From the NCBI RefSeq assembly GCF_030813695.1, contig NZ_JAUSVA010000002.1, positions 7,463,501 to 7,527,500 on the forward strand: 64,000 nt of DNA, read 5' to 3'. Source of the DNA: Kitasatospora herbaricolor (GTDB taxonomy: Bacteria; Actinomycetota; Actinomycetes; Streptomycetales; Streptomycetaceae). The notes beneath the pieces are model-generated. The model was not told where the DNA came from. It searched no databases and saw only the letters and a list, made by a program, of their open reading frames with translations. Positions 60,137 to 64,000 of this stretch are shown one piece after another. The translations under genes were made by a program, and so were the position numbers. Numbering within the stretch: the first letter of the stretch is position 1; each line of letters begins with the position of its first letter.

Positions 60137-60241
60137 AGCCTCCCTCGGAGCCCTTGTCGGTGCCCGGATCGGTGCCCTGACCGGGGCCGGGCAGGCGACC
60201 GGGCCGCAGGACCGAGGTCGCTGCGGCCCGGGAGGGGACGG

Positions 60242-61519
60242 TCAGTTGGCAGCGGAGGCGCTCGACGGTGCCGGCAGCTCCAGTCCGTCCGCGCTCTGCG
60301 CGCCGGGCGCGGAGCCGGTGAGCGGCGCGGCGGCCGGGCCGCCGGGAGCGGGCCCGGTGCCCGCCCGGCGCCGGGCGAACCACTCGGCGGCCGGCTGGGT
60401 CCACCGGGCGGTCAGCGGGCCGATGATGACGAGCAGCAGGACGTACGCGGTGGCCAGCGGGCCGAGGTCCGGCTCGATGCCCGCGGTGACGGCCAGTCCG
60501 GCGATGACGATCGAGAACTCGCCGCGGGCGACCAGCGCGCCGCCGGCCCGCCAGCGGCCCCCGCTGCCGATGCCGGCCCGGCGGGCCGCCCAGTACCCGG
60601 TGCCGATCTTGGTGAACACGGTGACCACGGCCAGCGCCAGGGCCGGCAGCAGCACCGGCGGGATGCTCGACGGTGTGGTGTTGAGCCCGAAGAAGACGAA
60701 GAACACGGCCGCGAAGAGGTCCCGCAGCGGGCTCAGCAGCGAGTGCGCGCCCTCGGCGGCCTCGCCGGAGAGGGCGATGCCCACCAGGAACGCGCCGACC
60801 GCCGCCGACACCTGCAACTGCTGGGCGATGCCGGCCACCAGCAGGGTGAGGCCGAGCACGACCAGCAGCAGCTTCTCCGGGTCGTCGTGCGAGACGAAGC
60901 GGGAGATCAGCCGCCCGTAGCGGAGGGCCACGAAGAGCACCGCGCCGGCCGTGACCAGCGCGACGGCCAGCGTGATGCTGCCGGCGAGCAGGCCCGCGCC
61001 GGCCAGCAGCGCGGTGAGGATCGGCAGGTAGAGGGCCATCGACAGGTCCTCCAGCACCAGGATGCTGAGGATCACCGGGGTCTCGCGGTTGCCCAGCCGG
61101 CCCAGGTCGCCGAGGACCTTGGCGATCACGCCGGAGGAGGAGATCCAGGTCACCCCGGCGAGCACCACGGCGGCCACCGGGCCCCAGCCGAGCAGCAGGG
61201 CCATCCCCGCGCCGGGCAGCGCGTTGAGCGCGAAGTCGACGGCGCCGGCCGGGTACTGGGCCTTGAGGTTGGTGACCAGGTCGGCCGCGGTGTACTCCAG
61301 GCCCAGCATCAGCAGCAGCAGGACCACGCCGATCTCGGCGCCGGTCGCCACGAACTCCTCGCTCGCGGCGAGCGGCAGCAGCCCGCCGTGGCCGAAGGCC
61401 AGGCCGCCCAGCAGGTACAGCGGGATCGGCGAGAGCCCGTACCGGCCGGCTATCCGGCCGAGCAGTCCGAGGACCAGGATGATCGCGCCCAGTTCGATGA
61501 AGACGGAAGCGCTGTGCAT
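60242..61519 (-). CDS. khtU: CPA2 cation:proton antiporter, KhtU-like
   Basis: 425 residues with about 12-13 membrane helices: LLLLMLGLEYTAADLV and WISSSGVIAKVLGDLGRLGNRETPVILSILVLEDL carry the conserved acidic residues of the exchanger, with a variable C-terminus. KhtU-type proteins export K+ (or other cations) for protons, with KhtT as cytoplasmic regulator. The regulatory gene lies just upstream with a 4-base gap. Confidence 0.88.
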   Translation of the reverse strand: MHSASVFIELGAIILVLGLLGRIAGRYGLSPIPLYLLGGLAFGHGGLLPLAASEEFVATGAEIGVVLLLLMLGLEYTAADLVTNLKAQYPAGAVDFALNALPGAGMALLLGWGPVAAVVLAGVTWISSSGVIAKVLGDLGRLGNRETPVILSILVLEDLSMALYLPILTALLAGAGLLAGSITLAVALVTAGAVLFVALRYGRLISRFVSHDDPEKLLLVVLGLTLLVAGIAQQLQVSAAVGAFLVGIALSGEAAEGAHSLLSPLRDLFAAVFFVFFGLNTTPSSIPPVLLPALALAVVTVFTKIGTGYWAARRAGIGSGGRWRAGGALVARGEFSIVIAGLAVTAGIEPDLGPLATAYVLLLVIIGPLTARWTQPAAEWFARRRAGTGPAPGGPAAAPLTGSAPGAQSADGLELPAPSSASAAN

Positions 61520-61523
61520 CCGA

Positions 61524-62009
61524 TCACTCCCTTCCCAGAATGGCTGCCGCGGCGTCGACGCCTTCGCGGGTACCGATGACGATCAGGGTGTCGCCCCCGG
61601 CCAGCCGGAAGTCCGGCGTGGGGGACGGGACGGCTCCGGTGCGGCGCAGCACGGCGACGATCGAGGCCCCGGTCGCGGTGCGCATCCGGGTCTCGCCGAG
61701 CAGCCGGCCGTTCCAGTACGAGACGCCGCTGAGCGGGATCCGTTCGGCGATCAGCCCGAGGTCGGTGGTGTGCAGCAGGGCCGTGCTGTGCTGGGCCGGG
61801 CGCAGCGCGTCGACCAGTGCGGCGGACTCGCCCTCGCTCAGGTGCAGGCTGTGCGCGCAGGCGTCGGGGTCGTCGGCCCGGTAGAGGTTGAGGCTGCGTG
61901 AGCCGTCCCGGTGGGCGATGACCGAGAGGTGCCGCTGTTCTCGGGTGGTGAAGTCGTACTGGACGCCGACGCCGGGCAGGCTGGTCGTCCGGACGCGGGG
62001 GATCGGCAC
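61524..62009 (-). CDS. khtT: KhtT-like regulatory subunit with TrkA-C (RCK_C) domain
   Basis: 161 residues from GTG 62009, with GAGAGGA upstream. The N-terminal half is an elongated KhtT domain (GVQYDFTTREQRHLSVIAHRDGSRSLNLYR); the C-terminal half is an RCK_C domain (YWNGRLLGETRMRTATGASIVAVLRR ... FRLAGGDTLIVIGTREGVDAAAAIL). Members bind c-di-AMP or NADH to set K+ export. An in-frame extension to 62294 is low-complexity and was rejected. Confidence 0.88.
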   Translation of the reverse strand: MPIPRVRTTSLPGVGVQYDFTTREQRHLSVIAHRDGSRSLNLYRADDPDACAHSLHLSEGESAALVDALRPAQHSTALLHTTDLGLIAERIPLSGVSYWNGRLLGETRMRTATGASIVAVLRRTGAVPSPTPDFRLAGGDTLIVIGTREGVDAAAAILGRE

Positions 62010-62344
62010 GGCTGGTGTCCTCTCGTCAGGGCTCCTCGGGGCGGGCCCGTCCGGTGCCGGGAGCGGCGGCCGGCCGGCGGGCCCTGGGGGTGCGGGCCCG
62101 CCGCGGCGCGGCCGCCGGCGTGCGGCAGGCCCTGGGGCGAAGAGTAATGCAATAGTAAAGTCTTCGGGCGTCGGGCCTGGTCGGGACGGCTGCCGGGGTG
62201 GTGCCGGCGGCGGATGCTGAGCGACGGTCGGCCCGAGACTCCGGTCGCCCCGCCGGTTCGCCCGCCGGGCGCGGGGCCTAGGGTGGGCGTACACGACCGA
62301 TCGGCGGTGCGGCGGCGACGCCGGGATGCGACGGAGGCAGCGGG
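62010..62344. other. Divergent intergenic region between khtT and the nitronate monooxygenase gene
   Basis: No gene seen. An AT-rich stretch at 62138-62166, framed by inverted arms CGAAGA and TCTTCG, is the likely promoter/operator of the khtTU operon. TAGGGT (62279-62284) is a possible -10 for the gene on the other side. No known c-di-AMP riboswitch was recognised. Confidence 0.4.
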
Positions 62345-63493
62345 ATGCGCAGCAGCGGGCGGATGCCGGAGCGACTCGACCGACTGGCCGTCCCCGTCGT
62401 CGTCGCGCCGATGGCCGGCGGGGCCTCGACCCCGGCCCTGGTCGCCGCGGTCAACGCGGCCGGCGGCCTCGGGTTCCTGGCCGCCGGGTACCTCACCGCC
62501 GCCGCGGTCGTCGAACAGATCTCCCGGACCAGTGAACTGACGGACCGTCCGTTCGGCGTCAACCTCTTCGTGCCCGCCGCGCCCGGCGACCTCGCCGCCG
62601 TCGACGCGTACCGGGAGCGGCTGCGGCCGGAGGCCGATCGGTACGACGTCCGGCTGCCCGCCACCGTTCCCGACGACCGCGACGACTGGGACGCCAAGAT
62701 CGCGGCCCTGCTCGCCGATCCCGTCCCCGTGGTCTCGTACACCTTCGGCCTGCCCTCCACCGAGGAGGCCCGCGCGCTGCGCGCCGCCGGCACGCTGCAG
62801 ATCGGCACGGTGACGACCGCCGCCGAGGCCGCGGCGGCCGCGACGGCGGGGATGGACGCGCTCTGCGTCCAGGGCCCGGCGGCGGGCGGGCACCGGGGCA
62901 CCTTCGCGGTCGCCGACGAGCCCGGCCGTGTTCCGCTGGGCCGACTGCTGGGCGAGGTCGGCGCGGTGACGGGTCTGCCGCTGATCGCCGCCGGCGGGCT
63001 CGGGGACGGCCCCGCCGTGGCCGCCGCCCTGCGGGCCGGCGCGGTGGCCGTCCAGCTCGGCACCGCCTACCTGCGCGCCGACGAGTCGGGGGCGTCCGCC
63101 GCCCACCGCGCGGCCCTGGTGGACGGCCGCTTCGCCGGGACGGTGGTCACCCGGGCCTTCACCGGCCGCCCGGCGCGCGGCCTGCGGAACGCGTTCGTCG
63201 ACCGGTACGAACGCCACGCCCCGGCGGCCTACCCCGCCGTCCACCACCTGACCCGGCCGCTGCGGGCCGCGGCCGCCGCGCGGGGCGACGCGGAGGGGAT
63301 GCACCTGTGGGCGGGCACCGCGCACCGCCTCGCCCGGACCGGCCCGGCGGCGGAGATCACCCGGGAACTGTGGCGGGAGGCTCAGTCGGCCCTGGGCGGG
63401 CCGACCGACGAGGCCGCCACCCGCGCGGGCTCCGCCGCCGAAGGGCCCGGTGGCGCGGGCTCCGGTCCCGAAGGGCCCGTCGCGGAGCGGTAG
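62345..63493 (+). CDS. Nitronate monooxygenase (2-nitropropane dioxygenase family)
   Basis: 382 residues, FMN (beta/alpha)8 barrel. N-terminal VPVVVAPMAGGASTPALVAAVNAAGGLGFL, central ALCVQGPAAGGHRG (with the catalytic His) and LIAAGGLGDGPAVAAALRAGAVAVQLGTAYL for FMN phosphate. Oxidises toxic nitronates such as propionate-3-nitronate. The last 30 residues are Gly/Ser/Pro-rich and include a 10-codon duplication; this tail overlaps the convergent MerR gene. ATG 62345 follows GGAGGCAGCGGG. Confidence 0.9.
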   Translation: MRSSGRMPERLDRLAVPVVVAPMAGGASTPALVAAVNAAGGLGFLAAGYLTAAAVVEQISRTSELTDRPFGVNLFVPAAPGDLAAVDAYRERLRPEADRYDVRLPATVPDDRDDWDAKIAALLADPVPVVSYTFGLPSTEEARALRAAGTLQIGTVTTAAEAAAAATAGMDALCVQGPAAGGHRGTFAVADEPGRVPLGRLLGEVGAVTGLPLIAAGGLGDGPAVAAALRAGAVAVQLGTAYLRADESGASAAHRAALVDGRFAGTVVTRAFTGRPARGLRNAFVDRYERHAPAAYPAVHHLTRPLRAAAAARGDAEGMHLWAGTAHRLARTGPAAEITRELWREAQSALGGPTDEAATRAGSAAEGPGGAGSGPEGPVAER

Positions 63494-63909
63494 AACGTGA
63501 TCTTCCGGTGGATCAGCTCCTGCTGGCGCCGAAGGTGCGCGATCTGCTCCTCCACCTGGACGTCGTGCGCCTCCAGCACCGCGAGCCGCTCGGCGAAGGT
63601 GCCCTCGCCCGCGCGCACGAGCTCGGCGAATCGGCGCATCTCGGCGATCGGCATGCCGGTGTCGCGCAGGCAGCGCAGGACACCGAGCCACTCCAGGTCG
63701 TGCGGGCTGAACCGGCGGTGCCCGGTGTGCGAGCGCCCGACCGTGCCGAGCAGGCCGATCCGCTCGTAGTAGCGCAGGGTGTCCAGGCTGAAGCCCGACC
63801 GTTCGACGGCCTGAGCCGGTGTCAGCCACCCCTCCCCGTCGGGGTGGGCGCCGGGGGCCGGGACGGTGGCACGGGCGGGAGCCGGCCGGGGCGCGGCGGT
63901 GTGGGTCAT
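63382..63909 (-). CDS. MerR-family regulator, NmlR/TipA-like short form
   Basis: 175 residues from ATG 63909. The winged helix is MerR-type (LTPAQAVERSGFSLDTLRYYERIGLLGTVGRSHTGHRRFSPHDLEWLGVLRCLRDTGMPI), followed by a dimerisation coiled coil (VLEAHDVQVEEQIAHLRRQQELIHRKI). The effector end is a short Pro-rich tail; there are no clear metal cysteines. The last 37 codons overlap the convergent NMO gene. The operator that it probably uses is at 63940-63970. Confidence 0.9.
   Translation of the reverse strand: MTHTAAPRPAPARATVPAPGAHPDGEGWLTPAQAVERSGFSLDTLRYYERIGLLGTVGRSHTGHRRFSPHDLEWLGVLRCLRDTGMPIAEMRRFAELVRAGEGTFAERLAVLEAHDVQVEEQIAHLRRQQELIHRKITFYRSATGPSGPEPAPPGPSAAEPARVAASSVGPPRAD
63424..63479. 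repeat. 30-bp-period duplication in overlapping gene ends
   Basis: A 26-base unit (CGCGGGCTCCG...GAAGGGCCCG) occurs at 63424-63449 and 63454-63479 with a few mismatches in the middle. The 30-base period keeps both the NMO and the MerR reading frames open. Confidence 0.75.
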
Positions 63910-63939
63910 GCGGCAGATCATGCCAGCGCGTCCGGCGGC

Positions 63940-63970
63940 TTGACCTGGAGTGCGGTCCAGTTGGCAGGGT
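63940..63970 (+). promoter_or_regulatory. MerR/NmlR-type operator-promoter facing off the right edge
   Basis: TTGACC (63940-63945), a long 19-base spacer and CAGGGT (63965-63970), with inverted CTGGA-N6-TCCAG (63945-63960) inside the spacer. The overlong spacer with a central CTGGAGT palindrome is the hallmark of promoters activated by NmlR-type MerR proteins (family knowledge). It points rightward, to a gene beyond the window. Confidence 0.65.
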
Positions 63971-64000
63971 TCCGAGCGGCTCGCAGCACACCCAGCTCCT

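Noticed and set aside
1..64000. Insertion sequences, integrases, tRNA attachment sites or secondary-metabolite core enzymes
   Set aside because: No transposase, integrase, tRNA, polyketide synthase or peptide synthetase was seen; the accessory islands show no obvious mobile-element boundary.

Overview
The window is very GC-rich, uses GTG and ATG starts, and is packed with actinobacterial families: mycothiol ligase, Pup-proteasome genes, PafBC, and LuxR, TetR and GntR regulators. Gene content and order point to a Streptomyces or Kitasatospora-like chromosome (inference from family knowledge; no 16S gene is present). I saw no insertion sequence, CRISPR array, tRNA or rRNA.

Region 1 (1-16 kb): end of an unknown gene; an AraC regulator beside a secreted intradiol dioxygenase carrying a chitin/cellulose-binding-like module; mshC; a PAC2 protein; a LacI regulator with a probably leaderless mRNA; an SRPBCC protein; a DUF1304 membrane protein/TetR pair behind two tandem operators; a GH18-like secreted protein; metH; a HAD phosphatase; and an orphan peptide-type solute-binding lipoprotein.

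Region 2 (16-36.7 kb): the conserved actinobacterial proteasome chromosome block. Order: response regulator and RecB-like Fe-S nuclease (minus), site-2 protease, trmI, membrane protein, ferredoxin (minus), arc/mpa, dop, pup, prcB, prcA, pafA, three FKBP proteins, pafB, pafC, two very small genes, tatA, tatC. Pup ends in Gln, so Dop must deamidate it before PafA can attach it to proteins; Arc unfolds pupylated proteins into the PrcBA chamber. Terminator-like hairpins after prcA, pafA, the third FKBP and tatC divide the block into transcription units. The helY helicase that follows tatC in mycobacteria is absent.

Region 3 (36.8-46.1 kb): an accessory catabolic island best read as hydroxyproline use: a three-subunit flavin/Fe-S amine dehydrogenase, a DapA-family deaminase, two proline-racemase-family enzymes, an aldehyde dehydrogenase, an ornithine-cyclodeaminase-family reductase and a GntR/FCD regulator. 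A GTGACAT-type element sits in all three promoters.

Region 4 (46.2-50.7 kb): a Uma2 nuclease-like protein and a MacB-type ABC exporter divergent from its likely histidine kinase/response regulator pair.

Region 5 (50.7-60.0 kb): allophanate hydrolase, a urea/guanidine carboxylase, two DUF1989 proteins (candidate carboxyguanidine deiminase), a TetR regulator and an APC permease. One near-identical 20-bp palindrome precedes both the catabolic operon and the permease gene, defining a local TetR regulon for guanidine or urea nitrogen.

Region 6 (60.2-64 kb): a KhtTU-like cation/proton antiporter pair, a nitronate monooxygenase, and a MerR regulator with an NmlR-type operator facing a gene beyond the right edge.
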